Positions 1-7,940 of a stretch of 57,190 nt of DNA are shown here, piece by piece; position 1 is the stretch's first letter, and each line of letters begins with the position of its first letter. The notes beneath the pieces are model-generated. The model was not told where the DNA came from. It ran no database searches and saw only the letters and a program-made list of their open reading frames with translations. The DNA lies in NCBI RefSeq assembly GCF_021462825.1, contig NZ_JAKEEB010000038.1:1-57190 (forward strand), in the 5' to 3' direction. Source of the stretch: Streptomyces glomeratus (GTDB lineage Bacteria > Actinomycetota > Actinomycetes > Streptomycetales > Streptomycetaceae). The position numbers and the translations under genes are program-made.

Positions 1-231
1 CTGACGATCCTGCACGCCAAGGCTGAAAGCGCCGGACGGAAAGTGATCGCTGTGGACCCCCGCAACACCTCCCGGACCTGCCCTGAATGCGGGCATGTCT
101 CAGCGGAGAACCGGCCCACCCAGGAGAAGTTCCACTGCGTTTCGTGCGGCCACAGCGCGCACGCGGACACGGTGGGCGCCCTGAACGTTCTACGGGCCGG
201 GCTGGTCCGTCGCGACGCCAACCCGGCATAA
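1..231 (+). mobile_element. tnpB: IS200/IS605-type transposon nuclease TnpB, C-terminal part only
   Basis: Only the last 76 residues lie in the window; the reading frame is open from base 1. The fragment carries the C-terminal zinc ribbon typical of TnpB/OrfB: CPEC followed about 20 residues later by CVSCGHSAHAD, with the final acidic RuvC residue (the D of AHADTVGALN). TnpB is an RNA-guided nuclease of IS200/IS605 elements and the ancestor of Cas12. Its guide RNA usually overlaps the 3' end of the gene and the right end of the element, which are present here. A closely similar copy closes the window on the other strand at 57068-57190. Whether the full gene is intact cannot be judged. Confidence 0.9.
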
Positions 232-267
232 CGAGAAGCCCCCTCGTTCACAAGGGGGAGGAGTCAC
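232..267 (+). mobile_element. Right end of the left tnpB element, with hairpin
   Basis: Directly after the tnpB stop there is a subterminal hairpin: CCCCCT, a short loop, then AGGGGG (about 239-258), followed by AGGAGTCAC. The same arrangement follows the other tnpB copy (57031-57067). The two copies are alike up to GAGTCAC and unrelated after it, so this marks the probable element boundary. By analogy with other IS605 elements, the 3' end of the guide RNA should lie here. Confidence 0.65.
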
Positions 268-333
268 GGCGTTGTGATCCACTCCTGCTGACCGCCCTGT
301 CTGCCTTGCCTGTTCCGGCCGCCCGCCCCCACA

Positions 334-470
334 GTCCTGACTGCCGCCGAGCGGCAACGGTTGAAGAAGGCGGCCTACGGTCACAAGACTCCGCACCAGG
401 CCAGGGTCCGGTCACAGACCGTGCTCCTGGCGGCTCGGGGCAGGTCCAACGCGCGGATCGCTGTCGGCTC
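334..470 (+). pseudogene. IS630-family transposase remnant (N-terminal piece)
   Basis: The frame starting near 334 reads LTAAERQRLKKAAYGHKTP, then ARVRSQTVLLAARGRSNARIA. This is the start of the helix-turn-helix region of IS630-type transposases. The similarity stops at about 470, and no DDE catalytic part follows. The fragment lies between the tnpB element and another broken mobility gene, so the left edge looks like an insertion hot spot. It has no start codon of its own and is not expected to make a product. Confidence 0.5.
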
Positions 471-497
471 TTCCCCGGCCGCCAACCAGGGCAGCCG

Positions 498-710
498 ATG
501 AACCCCGGCAGCCTCCAGGCCCACCTGCGCGAGATCGGCGTCCCTCCACAGCGCGGCATGACTTCCGCGATCCGCCGACTTGTCCTCCAAGCCCCAGCCC
601 CCGTCATCGCAAAGGCCCTCGGCTACCACGACAAGACCGCCACAGGCCTGGTCACCGAAGCCGGCGGAACCTGGAGCCGATACGCCCCCGGCGACCACGG
701 CCGAACCTAA
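498..710 (+). pseudogene. C-terminal fragment of a Streptomyces recombinase-like (Fis-annotated) protein
   Basis: From an ATG at 498 the frame encodes about 70 residues containing TSAIRRLVLQAPAPVIAKALGYHDKTA and ending in TWSRYAPGDHGRT. I recall this tail from a family of Streptomyces integrase-like proteins often labelled recombinase or Fis-like. The upstream part of the gene is missing and is replaced by the IS630 remnant, so it is called a fragment. The family name rests on memory of the conserved tail. Confidence 0.4.
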
Positions 711-787
711 TCCGAGAGGATCTCCAGGTCACTGATCACTCGCTTGCTTCCTCGTGGACCACCACTCGCGACCATCTCGCTGCAGCC

Positions 788-1054
788 ATGTCCCGGCTTA
801 CCGAGACAGCAGAGATCGACCCAAGCGGAGTGCAGGAGTCGCTTGACCACAATGAACTGGAACTCGCCTTCGACGACCTTGTCGACCTGGGGCATGACCG
901 TGAGCTTCCGCTGGCCTTCTGGCAGCACCTCGACATGGCAGCTCGTGAGATGAACCTCTACTCAGCCGCTCTCGACAAGCCGCACCTCACCTCAGCAGAT
1001 CTCTGTCGTCGCCACATGGCAGCCGCATCGGAAAGCGAGGCACACGTTGAGTGA
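788..1054 (+). CDS. Conserved small protein of unknown function
   Basis: 88 residues, acidic N-terminal half, no membrane segment. The pattern (LELAFDDLVDLGHDRELPLAFWQHLDMAA and LTSADLCRRHM) resembles a family of small Streptomyces proteins found near mobile elements; I cannot assign a role. An upstream in-frame start is possible. The gene lies just after broken transposase and recombinase remnants and has no partner gene. Confidence 0.5.
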   Translation: MSRLTETAEIDPSGVQESLDHNELELAFDDLVDLGHDRELPLAFWQHLDMAAREMNLYSAALDKPHLTSADLCRRHMAAASESEAHVE

Positions 1055-1261
1055 CTGAACTCCTCCGCAGACAGTGAATACGCGACACCTCAACATGCGA
1101 GCCCACCAGTCCCGAGGCCGTTCCTCACCTCTGCCCGCCTCCGCGGGCGGATCGCCTTGGCATGGCCGACCTGTGGCCCCACGACCCCGGAAGCAAGGGC
1201 GCCTCTCGACTCGCCTCTGCTGCCCCGCAGTTGAAGGCCTTCAGCCGTCGGTTGGAAGCCT
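1055..1261. other. Non-coding stretch with a short direct repeat
   Basis: No convincing gene. A 16-bp sequence GCCTTCAGCCGTCGGT occurs twice with a 21-bp period (1237-1252 and 1258-1273). The second copy runs into the end of the small membrane-protein frame on the minus strand. No promoter or terminator could be assigned. Confidence 0.4.
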
Positions 1262-1459
1262 TCAGCCGTCGGTCGGCTGGATGAGGCGAGTCACGATCGC
1301 CAGGATCCCGGCGATCACCCGGAGACCCGTCGGGCCGGGCCGGACATTCCGTGCCGCGGCCGGCTGCATGTCCCACATCAGCCGCGCCACACCCCCGTAG
1401 TCGCACGCCACCAGGAGGAGTGCACCCACCGGGAGCAACCAGATCCACTCGATGTGCAA
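1262..1459 (-). CDS. Small hydrophobic membrane protein (hypothetical)
   Basis: 65 residues from a TTG start with AAGGG about 8 bases upstream. The first 25 residues (WIWLLPVGALLLVACDYGG) form one membrane span, and a second weaker hydrophobic stretch, VIAGILAIVTRLI, lies near the C-terminus. This hydrophobic pattern is why it is kept despite its size. No family recognised. It is a lone gene whose 3' end overlaps the direct repeat at 1237-1273. Confidence 0.4.
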   Translation of the reverse strand: MHIEWIWLLPVGALLLVACDYGGVARLMWDMQPAAARNVRPGPTGLRVIAGILAIVTRLIQPTDG

Positions 1460-1550
1460 CTTCTAACCCTTCGCCTGTCCAACAGCCGTCGTCCGCGGGC
1501 TTCGATGCGCGAACGGTAGCCGACTGAGCACACCGGTCGCAGTGCCGAGC

Positions 1551-1937
1551 CTACTTGTACTGGGCGATCTGGATCAGGTTGCCGCAGGTGTCGTCCAGCA
1601 CCGCCGTGATGACAGGCCCCAGCTCCAGCGGCTCCTGCGTGAACTGCACCCCGAGGCCCCGCAGCCGGTTGAACTCGGCGTGCACGTCCTGCACGGCGAA
1701 GGAGGTGGCCGGAATGCCGTCCGCGACCAGGGCGGCCTTGTACGGCTTCACCGCGGGATGACCGTCGGGCTCCAGCACCAGTTCGGTGCCGTTCGGGTCC
1801 TCCGGCGAGACCACGGTCAGCCACCGGTACTCGCCGAGCGGGACCTCGGTCTTCTTCACAAAACCCAGGACGTCGGTGTAGAAGCGCAGGGCCTTGTCCT
1901 GGTCGTCGACGAAAACGCTGGACAGGTGGATCTTCAT
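1551..1937 (-). CDS. VOC-family (glyoxalase/bleomycin-resistance fold) protein
   Basis: 128 residues. The N-terminus (VFVDDQDKALRFYTDVLGF) and C-terminus (VLDDTCGNLIQIAQYK) are the two halves of a single VOC module. Members bind a divalent metal and act as dioxygenases, epimerases, lyases or drug-binding proteins; the substrate cannot be read from sequence. The ATG at 1937 is chosen because GGAG lies upstream and because it overlaps the stop of the ArsR-type regulator by 4 bp (ATGA), which implies translational coupling. The regulator probably controls this gene. Confidence 0.85.
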   Translation of the reverse strand: MKIHLSSVFVDDQDKALRFYTDVLGFVKKTEVPLGEYRWLTVVSPEDPNGTELVLEPDGHPAVKPYKAALVADGIPATSFAVQDVHAEFNRLRGLGVQFTQEPLELGPVITAVLDDTCGNLIQIAQYK

Positions 1938-2233
1938 GGAGTGCTCTCCGGCACATCGGGCCTGAGCCATCGGGTCACCATGCGCTCAAGCGGTTCGGTG
2001 TTCAGATCGTGGAATTTGTAACGGCCCTCGCGTCGTGTCCGGACCAGGCCCGCTGCCTCCAGCACGGCGAGATGCTGGCTGATCGCCTGGCGGGACAGCC
2101 CCAGACCGTGTTTGGTGGCCAGCCGCGCGCAGATTTCGAACAGGGACTGCCCGTCCCGTTCCACCAGTTCATCGAGGATGCGTCGGCGGGTGGGGTCGGC
2201 CAGTGCCTTGAAGACATCCTCCGCCACAACCAC
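1934..2233 (-). CDS. ArsR-family winged-helix transcriptional regulator
   Basis: About 99 residues from a GTG at 2233; GTG at 2227 and an upstream extension to 2365 are alternatives, but the extension is low-complexity Gly/Ser/Ala. The core VFKALADPTRRRILDELVER and the recognition helix LSRQAISQHLAVLEAAGLV are diagnostic of ArsR-type repressors. No metal-binding CxC motif is visible, so it is probably of the non-metal class often paired with VOC or SRPBCC genes. Its stop overlaps the start of the VOC gene, forming a two-gene operon. Confidence 0.85.
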   Translation of the reverse strand: MVVAEDVFKALADPTRRRILDELVERDGQSLFEICARLATKHGLGLSRQAISQHLAVLEAAGLVRTRREGRYKFHDLNTEPLERMVTRWLRPDVPESTP

Positions 2234-2361
2234 ACCATAGGCAAGTGGCCGCTTGCCTGACAAGCCGGATGCCCTCCCATCACCTGAAGCGCCCCCCGAT
2301 GCGCCACCTGACACGGCGGCACCCGGATGGGCCGCGACCACAGAGCCGAAGGCGCGCCTAC

Positions 2362-2811
2362 TCATCCGCTTGGCCGGGTGGGTCGAGAGCTCGACCCACC
2401 CGGGGTCGTCGCGGGCGCGGACACATTGCCGACGGCCCGCTTGAACTGCGGGCAGTCGACGATCGGCTCGTGGTCGCAGACCGCCGCGTGCCGGAGGCTG
2501 TCGCGGAGCCGTGTGAGCCGGCCGATCTGCTCGTCGAGGGTGCGGGCCTTGTCGGCCATGCGGTCGCGCAGGTCCGCGTCGGACGGCCGCGCCACCAGGA
2601 ACCGGCCGATCTCGGCGACCGAGAGCCCGGCACTGCGCGCACAGGTGATGAGCTCCAGGCGTTCCAGCACGTCCGGGTGGTAGGTACGGCGGAGACCGTT
2701 GCGACCCGCGGCGGCGATCAGACCCTTCTTCTCGTAGAACCGCAGAGCCGAGGGCGCCAGCCCGGAGCGCCGCGCGACCTCGGCGATGTCCAGCAACGGT
2801 TCTTCCCTCAC
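2362..2811 (-). CDS. MerR-family transcriptional regulator (SoxR-like)
   Basis: 149 residues from a GTG at 2811 preceded by AGGGGG. The N-terminus (LLDIAEVARRSGLAPSALRF then YEKKGLI) is the MerR winged helix, followed by a dimerisation helix and a C-terminal tail with two cysteines (AAVCDHE and VDCPQF). In SoxR-like proteins C-terminal cysteines bind an Fe-S cluster, but the CX2CXCX5C signature is absent, so redox sensing is not established. It is divergent from the MBL hydrolase gene across an operator-like dyad and probably controls it. Confidence 0.85.
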   Translation of the reverse strand: MREEPLLDIAEVARRSGLAPSALRFYEKKGLIAAAGRNGLRRTYHPDVLERLELITCARSAGLSVAEIGRFLVARPSDADLRDRMADKARTLDEQIGRLTRLRDSLRHAAVCDHEPIVDCPQFKRAVGNVSAPATTPGGSSSRPTRPSG

Positions 2812-2823
2812 TTCAACGCCCCC

Positions 2824-2859
2824 TTGACTTGAATCGCGGTTCAAGTCGCAGCCTAGGCG
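2824..2859 (+). promoter_or_regulatory. Divergent MerR-type operator/promoter
   Basis: A perfect 8-bp inverted repeat GACTTGAA-TCGCGG-TTCAAGTC occupies 2826-2847. TTGACT (2824-2829) can serve as a -35 box, and a weak -10-like CAGCCT lies about 19 bp further on at 2849-2854. MerR activators typically bind such a dyad inside an over-long 19-bp spacer. The predicted transcription start would fall at or next to the ATG at 2862, which suggests a leaderless message for the hydrolase. Confidence 0.6.
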
Positions 2860-2861
2860 CC

Positions 2862-3662
2862 ATGAAGATCCACCACCTGAACTGCGGCTCCGTCCGCACG
2901 ATCGAGGCCACCTACGACGGCCCGCAACCCGCACCCGCGGTGAACCACTGCCTGCTCATCGAGACCGATGCCGACGGCCTGGTCCTCGTCGAGACCGGAC
3001 TGGGTCTCGGTGACATCCGGGACCCGAACGGCACGCTGGGCGCCGACTGGGTCGCGATGACGCAACCCGCGCTCGACGAGGAGGAGACGGCCATCCGCCA
3101 GGTCACCGGGCTGGGGCATGGACCGTCCGACGTGCGCCACATCATCGTGACCCACCTGGACGTGGACCACAGCGGCGGCCTTCCCGACTTCCCCGACGCG
3201 CGGGTCCATGTGCTCGCCGCCGAACTCGAGGCGGCGCGCGCCGAGGCGCCCAGCTTCCGCTACCGCCCCGCTCACTGGGCACACGAGCCCCACTGGGTCA
3301 CCTACGATCCCGAGCCCGGCGAGCCGTGGTTCGGCTTCAGCGCGTTGCAGCCGAAGGGGCTGCCGGCCGAGATCAAGCTCGTCCCTCTCGGCGGTCACGC
3401 CACCGGGCACACCGGGGTCGCCGTGCACGGCGGTGACCGGTGGCTCCTCCACTGTGGCGACGCCTACTACTACCACCGCGACATCGGGGATACGAAGGAA
3501 CCTCACCCCCTGCTGGACATCGTCCAGACGCGCTCGCAGGTGCATCGCGACCTGCGGCTGGGAACTCAGGCCCGGCTGCGTGAGCTGGTCCGCGACCACG
3601 GCGACCAAGTGGAGGTGGTCTCCGCACACGATCCATGGGAGCTGGCCCGTTATCGCCGCTGA
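2862..3662 (+). CDS. Metallo-beta-lactamase-fold hydrolase (lactonase-like)
   Basis: 266 residues. The metal site THLDVDHSGG at 97-106 is an HxDxDH form of the usual HxHxDH. Further probable ligands are H183 (ATGHTGV) and D200 (HCGDAYYY). Related proteins include acyl-homoserine-lactone and other lactone or ester hydrolases; the substrate is unknown. The ATG at 2862 is chosen because it starts the conserved fold and lies next to the MerR promoter; the upstream in-frame extension to 2829 crosses the operator. It stands alone and is followed by a strong hairpin. Confidence 0.85.
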   Translation: MKIHHLNCGSVRTIEATYDGPQPAPAVNHCLLIETDADGLVLVETGLGLGDIRDPNGTLGADWVAMTQPALDEEETAIRQVTGLGHGPSDVRHIIVTHLDVDHSGGLPDFPDARVHVLAAELEAARAEAPSFRYRPAHWAHEPHWVTYDPEPGEPWFGFSALQPKGLPAEIKLVPLGGHATGHTGVAVHGGDRWLLHCGDAYYYHRDIGDTKEPHPLLDIVQTRSQVHRDLRLGTQARLRELVRDHGDQVEVVSAHDPWELARYRR

Positions 3663-3675
3663 ACCGGCTGGCGGC

Positions 3676-3714
3676 GTCAGGCGGGAACCGGGATCCGCCC
3701 GGTTCCCGCCTGAC
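3676..3714 (+). terminator. Perfect 17-bp hairpin after the MBL gene
   Basis: The arms 3676-3692 and 3698-3714 are exact inverted complements around a 5-base loop (ATCCG). There is no T-tract, which is common for Streptomyces terminators. It lies 14 bases after the hydrolase stop and separates it from the glutamine-synthetase-like gene. Confidence 0.75.
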
Positions 3715-3912
3715 GTCGGCAAGCAGTCGATGCCGCCACCGGGGCCGGTTCCGACCCGCCCCGAAGCCGCTTTCGGACTGGACGGCGTGGCCGACCGCCC
3801 CGAGCCTGCCGCCGTGGGCGATTCTGGCCTGGTGCATCGGCTGCGTGCCATCGCGCTCCAGCCCCGCTCGCACACGGGGCCGGAACGCGCCGAGCAGGAC
3901 GGAGGAGGACGT

Positions 3913-5316
3913 ATGACGACCCTGGCCGACCCTGTCCCCGGCGGACGTCCGAGTGAGGTCGAGCGGGCCACCGCACTGGGCGCGGAACTGTCGGCGCGGG
4001 GCGTGCACGGCATCGTGCTGGCGTACGTCGACACGGCGGGTATCACTCGGGTGAAGACCATTCCGACGGCCAGGCTCGGGCCCGCGGTCGCCTGGGGCGT
4101 GGGGATGTCACCGGTGTTCGACACCTTCCTGGCGAACGACTCCATCGTCACCACCGACGTACTCGGCTCCCCCGATGGTGATCTTCGCCTGTACCCCGAC
4201 CTCGACCACCTGGTGGTCCTCGCCGGACAGCCGGGCTGGGCGTGGGCCCCGGTGGACCGGATCACCCAGGAGGGTGAGCGGCATCCGGGGTGCAGCCGGA
4301 CCTTCCTCCGCCGTGTGGTCACGGACGCCGCTCGACGGTACGGCGTCACCTTCAAAGCGGCCATCGAGGTCGAATGGGCCGTCGGGCGGGGAGCCACGGC
4401 GGGCGACGAGTTCGTTCCCGCGACCACGGGTCCGGCGTACGGTGCCACCCGGCAGGTCGAGCTGAGCGACTACACCGTCGAAGTGCTGGCGGCGCTGGCA
4501 GCCCAGGGCGTGGACGTGGACCAGATCCACCCCGAGTACGCGGCCGGACAGTTCGAGGTGTCCGTGGCGGCGCTGGATCCGGTGGGCGCGGCCGACCGCA
4601 GTGTGCTGGTGCGGCAGACGATCCGCGCGGTGGCAGGACGCCATGGTCTGAGGGTCTCCTTTGCCCCGGCGGTCACCGCGGAGGGCGTCGGCAACGGCGG
4701 ACACGTCCATCTCTCCACCTGGCGCGGCGGGATCAATCTCCACGCGGGTGGCGACGGCCGGTACGGAATGACGGCGGAGGCCGAATCGTTCGCCGCCGGC
4801 CTGCTCGCCCACCTTCCCGCGCTCACCGCGGTGACCGCCCCGAGCCCGGCGAGCTATCTGCGGCTCAAGCCCTCGCAGTGGGCCGGGGTGTTCGCCGTGT
4901 GGGGCCGTGAGACACGCGAGTCCGCGGTGCGACTGATCACCGGCACCGCGGGACTGCACGAGCAGGCCGCGAACCTCGAAGTGAAGCCGGTCGACCTGGC
5001 GGCCAACCCGTACCTCGCGCTCGGCTGCCTGATCACCGCCGGACTCGACGGCGTTGCTGCCTCCATGCCGCTGCCCGAGGAGGTGACCGGGGACCCCGCG
5101 CGGTTCACCGGCCAGGAGGCGCTGAAGCGAGGAGTGCGCCGTCTGCCGGAGTCACTCGAGGACGCCGTGGAAAGGTTCCGTGAGGACCACGAGCTCCGCA
5201 CGGCGTTGGGGCCGGTCCTGGCCGACGCGGTCATCGCCGTACGCCTCGGAGAGACGGCGGCGGTGGCCGGGCTGGACGACGAGCACGTGGCGGCGGCGTA
5301 CCGGTGGGTGTACTGA
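3913..5316 (+). CDS. Glutamine-synthetase-like ligase (FluG C-domain / gamma-glutamyl ligase type)
   Basis: 467 residues, near the usual GS length. The N-terminal beta-grasp part (VLAYVDTAGITRVKTIPTAR) and the catalytic motif GNGGHVHLS at 260-268 are those of the GS superfamily. It is not the housekeeping GlnA: the sequence follows the FluG/PuuA-type branch, which joins glutamate or another acid to an amine using ATP. The ATG at 3913 has GGAGGAGGAC directly upstream. The next gene encodes an amidohydrolase; in fungal FluG the two domains are fused, so the pair probably makes or breaks a gamma-glutamyl or related amide. The substrate is unknown. Confidence 0.85.
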   Translation: MTTLADPVPGGRPSEVERATALGAELSARGVHGIVLAYVDTAGITRVKTIPTARLGPAVAWGVGMSPVFDTFLANDSIVTTDVLGSPDGDLRLYPDLDHLVVLAGQPGWAWAPVDRITQEGERHPGCSRTFLRRVVTDAARRYGVTFKAAIEVEWAVGRGATAGDEFVPATTGPAYGATRQVELSDYTVEVLAALAAQGVDVDQIHPEYAAGQFEVSVAALDPVGAADRSVLVRQTIRAVAGRHGLRVSFAPAVTAEGVGNGGHVHLSTWRGGINLHAGGDGRYGMTAEAESFAAGLLAHLPALTAVTAPSPASYLRLKPSQWAGVFAVWGRETRESAVRLITGTAGLHEQAANLEVKPVDLAANPYLALGCLITAGLDGVAASMPLPEEVTGDPARFTGQEALKRGVRRLPESLEDAVERFREDHELRTALGPVLADAVIAVRLGETAAVAGLDDEHVAAAYRWVY

Positions 5317-5362
5317 TCGTGGCAGAGGACAGCGGATTTCCACGGACCGAGAGCGCCCGCTC

Positions 5363-6568
5363 ATGAGCAGCACGCCACCGGCGGCCGGGCCGGTTCAAGA
5401 GGCCCTGGCCCAGCTGCCCCTCGTGGATCATCACTGTCATGGTGTCGTCACCGCCGATCTCGATCCGGAGGCGTTCCAGTCGCTCATGACGGAGGGCGAT
5501 GTATGGCCCACAAGCGGGGTCACGCCTTTCGACACCCCGGCCGGCGTGGCCATCCGCCGGCACTGCGCTCCCCTTCTGGAGCTGCCGCGGCACGTGCCGG
5601 CCCCGGAATACCTCGCGCGGCGGGCCGAGTTGGGCTGGCGCGAGGTCAATCGCAGGTTCCTTGCCGCAGCCGGAACCGATGTGTTCTGCGTGGACACCGG
5701 CTACCTCCCGGAGCGCCTCACGACACCGGCGGAACTCGCCGTTGCCGCCGGCCGCCCGGCCGCAGCGGCGCACGAGGTGCTACGACTCGAGGCCGTCGCC
5801 GAGGCCGTGGCGGCCGGGGGAGTGGAACCGGACGAGTACGCGGCCGTGTTCCTCACCGCCATGAGCGAGGCCATGACCGAGCGACCCGCGGTCGCGGTGA
5901 AGTCCGTCGCCGCCTACCGCACTGGATTCGACCTGGACCCTCGTCGGCCTTCGAACGCCGACGTGACCGCGGCGGCCCGGCGCTGGCTGGCCAGGGAAGC
6001 GACAGGGAGTACCGCACGCGATGCCGAGGAGAACCCACCGGATCGCCCGCGGATCGACGACCCCGTCCTCGTACGGCACCTGCTCTGGGCAGCGGTGGAC
6101 CTGGGGCTGCCGCTTCAACTGCACACAGGCTTCGGGGACAACGACATCCGGATGCACCGGGTCGACCCCGCCCACCTGACGGACTGGCTGCACCTCATCT
6201 CCGGCACCATCCCGGTTCTGCTGCTGCACTGCTGGCCGTACCAACGCCAGGCCGCCTTTCTGGCCGCCGTCTTCGAGCAGGTGCACCTCGATGTCGGGCT
6301 CACCCTGCACCACGTCGGTCCCGTCCGCGCCCGGGCGATCCTGGAGGAGGCACTGGAGGTCACCCCGTTCCGCAAACTCCTCTACAGCTCCGATGCCTAT
6401 GGATTGGGCGAGTTCTACCAGCTGGGCGCTCTGGCTTTCCGGCAGGGTCTGGCCGGGCTGCTGCAGGACCGGGTGGATGCCGACGAACTGAGCCTCCCGG
6501 ACGCGCTGAGGATCGCCACGTGGGCGGGGCGCGACAACGCCCTTCGTGTGTACGGGTTCTCTCCGTGA
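5363..6568 (+). CDS. Amidohydrolase (amidohydrolase_2 family, FluG N-domain-like)
   Basis: 401 residues. The metal-binding motif DHHCH lies at 22-26 and the late metal-binding Asp in YSSDAYG at 344. A middle His-rich strand (LLLHCWPYQRQ) and LQLHTGFGD fit the TIM-barrel amidohydrolase fold. The start at 5363 follows the upstream ligase by 46 bp, and the pair is almost certainly co-transcribed. Expected chemistry is hydrolysis or decarboxylation of an amide-type substrate. It converges on the HxlR regulator; a short dyad CTTCGA-GCCTG-TCGAAG lies after the stop. Confidence 0.85.
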   Translation: MSSTPPAAGPVQEALAQLPLVDHHCHGVVTADLDPEAFQSLMTEGDVWPTSGVTPFDTPAGVAIRRHCAPLLELPRHVPAPEYLARRAELGWREVNRRFLAAAGTDVFCVDTGYLPERLTTPAELAVAAGRPAAAAHEVLRLEAVAEAVAAGGVEPDEYAAVFLTAMSEAMTERPAVAVKSVAAYRTGFDLDPRRPSNADVTAAARRWLAREATGSTARDAEENPPDRPRIDDPVLVRHLLWAAVDLGLPLQLHTGFGDNDIRMHRVDPAHLTDWLHLISGTIPVLLLHCWPYQRQAAFLAAVFEQVHLDVGLTLHHVGPVRARAILEEALEVTPFRKLLYSSDAYGLGEFYQLGALAFRQGLAGLLQDRVDADELSLPDALRIATWAGRDNALRVYGFSP

Positions 6569-6655
6569 GAGCCGGTCGGTGACTTCGAGCCTGTCGAAGG
6601 CCGCTCGTGGGGCGGCCGCAGGGTGCCCGCGCGTCGCTCCACCGGTGTGATCGCG

Positions 6656-7150
6656 TCAGGAGGACACCCGGACGGCGCCGGGGCCCAGGGCCGGCTCGAC
6701 TGCGGAACCGGCGACCTCCTGGCCGCAGGTACAGCGCAGTTCAACGTGGACATGGCCGCCGCAGCCGGAGTGTTCCAGTAGCACCGGTGCGTTTGCGGTG
6801 TCGCCGAGATGGGTGTCGCCGTACTGGAGGAGCGCCGCCAGGACCCATTGCAGGTCGTGTGCGCGGGGCGTCAGGTGGTATTCCGGGCGCGAGCGTTGTC
6901 CTGCCTCCTGATAGCTGCGGCGCTCCAGCAGGCCCGCGTCGACCAGTTGCTTCAGGCGTTCGGTCAGCACGCGGCGGGAGATCCCCAGGTGGTCCGCGAT
7001 CTCGTCGAAGCGGTGAAGCCCGGCGAATACCTCGCGCAGGATGAGCAGGGTCCATCGCTCGCCGACCAGGCTCAGGGTCGCGGCGACGCTGCAATTACCA
7101 AGATCAAGTTCTCGCCACTCCATAGGGACAGGGTACCCCGGAGTTGTCAT
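6656..7150 (-). CDS. HxlR-family winged-helix transcriptional regulator
   Basis: 164 residues from ATG 7150; ATG 7123 (MEWRELDLG) is an equally possible start. LGNCSVAATLSLVGERWTLL, ILREVFAGLHRFDEI and ISRRVLTERLKQLVDAGLLE are the HxlR helix-turn-helix signature. An unusual C-terminal extension, CGGHVHVELRCTCGQ, has three cysteines and two histidines and could bind metal or sense redox state. It is divergent from a seven-gene operon beginning at 7396, so it is likely its regulator. Confidence 0.85.
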   Translation of the reverse strand: MTTPGYPVPMEWRELDLGNCSVAATLSLVGERWTLLILREVFAGLHRFDEIADHLGISRRVLTERLKQLVDAGLLERRSYQEAGQRSRPEYHLTPRAHDLQWVLAALLQYGDTHLGDTANAPVLLEHSGCGGHVHVELRCTCGQEVAGSAVEPALGPGAVRVSS

Positions 7151-7193
7151 TCGGAACTCAGCCTTGACATCACCTGGGTTCCACTTCGAAACT
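7150..7193. promoter_or_regulatory. Probable HxlR operator between divergent genes
   Basis: Near-identical sites TTCGGAACT (7150-7158) and TTCGAAACT (7185-7193) lie 35 bp apart. Between them an imperfect dyad GAACTCAG/CTGGGTTC (7154-7161, 7174-7181) surrounds a TTGACA -35-like box (7164-7169) pointing to the plus strand. No clear -10 was found. The location between the regulator and its probable target operon supports an operator role. Confidence 0.45.
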
Positions 7194-7395
7194 TAGAGGC
7201 AGGGTCCTATTCGGCGGATGAGTCCGCCCGACGCAGCCAGGGACCTGATCGCATCCGTGACCTGCCCTGCACGATCACGGGCCGGGCATCCGTTGCGGTG
7301 CCTTTTGGCGGCGCCCCGCACCGCACCGGATGAGAGCCGGCGTGGCGGAACATTTCCATACCTCATACCGCTTCGATCCCGAACATGGAGGAAGC

Positions 7396-7821
7396 ATGCC
7401 CCGCAACCAGGCAGTCGTGGATGCTTGCCGTCGAGCCTATTCCGGATTCGAGAAGAACGATTCATCCGATCTGGTGGCCCTGATGTCGCCCGACGTGATT
7501 TTTCACTTCCCCACGTCCCTTCCCTATGGCGGGACATTCCACGGCCGGGAGGGATTTCTCGCCTTCTATGAGGATCTTTTCGATCACTATTACGAGTACT
7601 TCGACTACGACGCGCACGCGGTGCTCGATGCCGGGTCGCACGTGGTGGTTCCCGTCAGGGCCAGGGCGAAGGCGAAGAACGGCCGCACCATGGAGAACGA
7701 GCACTGCCTGCTGTTCACCGTGGTCGACGGGCTGATCACGGAGGCGCGACTGTACGCGGACACCGCCAAGGGGCGTGACGTGATCGAGGGCCTTCAGGTT
7801 TACCCCTCGGCGGCCTCCTGA
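7396..7821 (+). CDS. SnoaL-like / NTF2-fold protein
   Basis: 141 residues with the typical cone-shaped NTF2 pattern: N-terminal helices (VVDACRRAYSGFEKND), DLVALMSPDVIFHFP, YGGTFHGREGFLAFYEDLF, and a C-terminal sheet ending AKGRDVIEG. Relatives isomerise, hydroxylate or cyclise small molecules. The ATG at 7396 has GGAGGA just upstream, better than the in-frame start at 7330. It is first in a run of seven same-strand genes (7396-12396). Confidence 0.8.
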   Translation: MPRNQAVVDACRRAYSGFEKNDSSDLVALMSPDVIFHFPTSLPYGGTFHGREGFLAFYEDLFDHYYEYFDYDAHAVLDAGSHVVVPVRARAKAKNGRTMENEHCLLFTVVDGLITEARLYADTAKGRDVIEGLQVYPSAAS

Positions 7822-7940
7822 GCCCTGAACCGGCGCCGGAGCGCACCGGAGAGGTGCGCCGCATGCCGCCTCGAAATGCTTCCGGCCATACCTATCGGAT
7901 TCGTCGAGTTCTTGCACTCGCCGGACGGGAAGAAATTCGA

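Noticed and set aside
1231..1273. Possible CRISPR-like repeat
   Set aside because: Only two copies with a 5-base gap; a simple direct repeat.
2853..4448. 531-codon minus-strand frame
   Set aside because: Covers the MBL and ligase genes in antisense and also spans the terminator hairpin.
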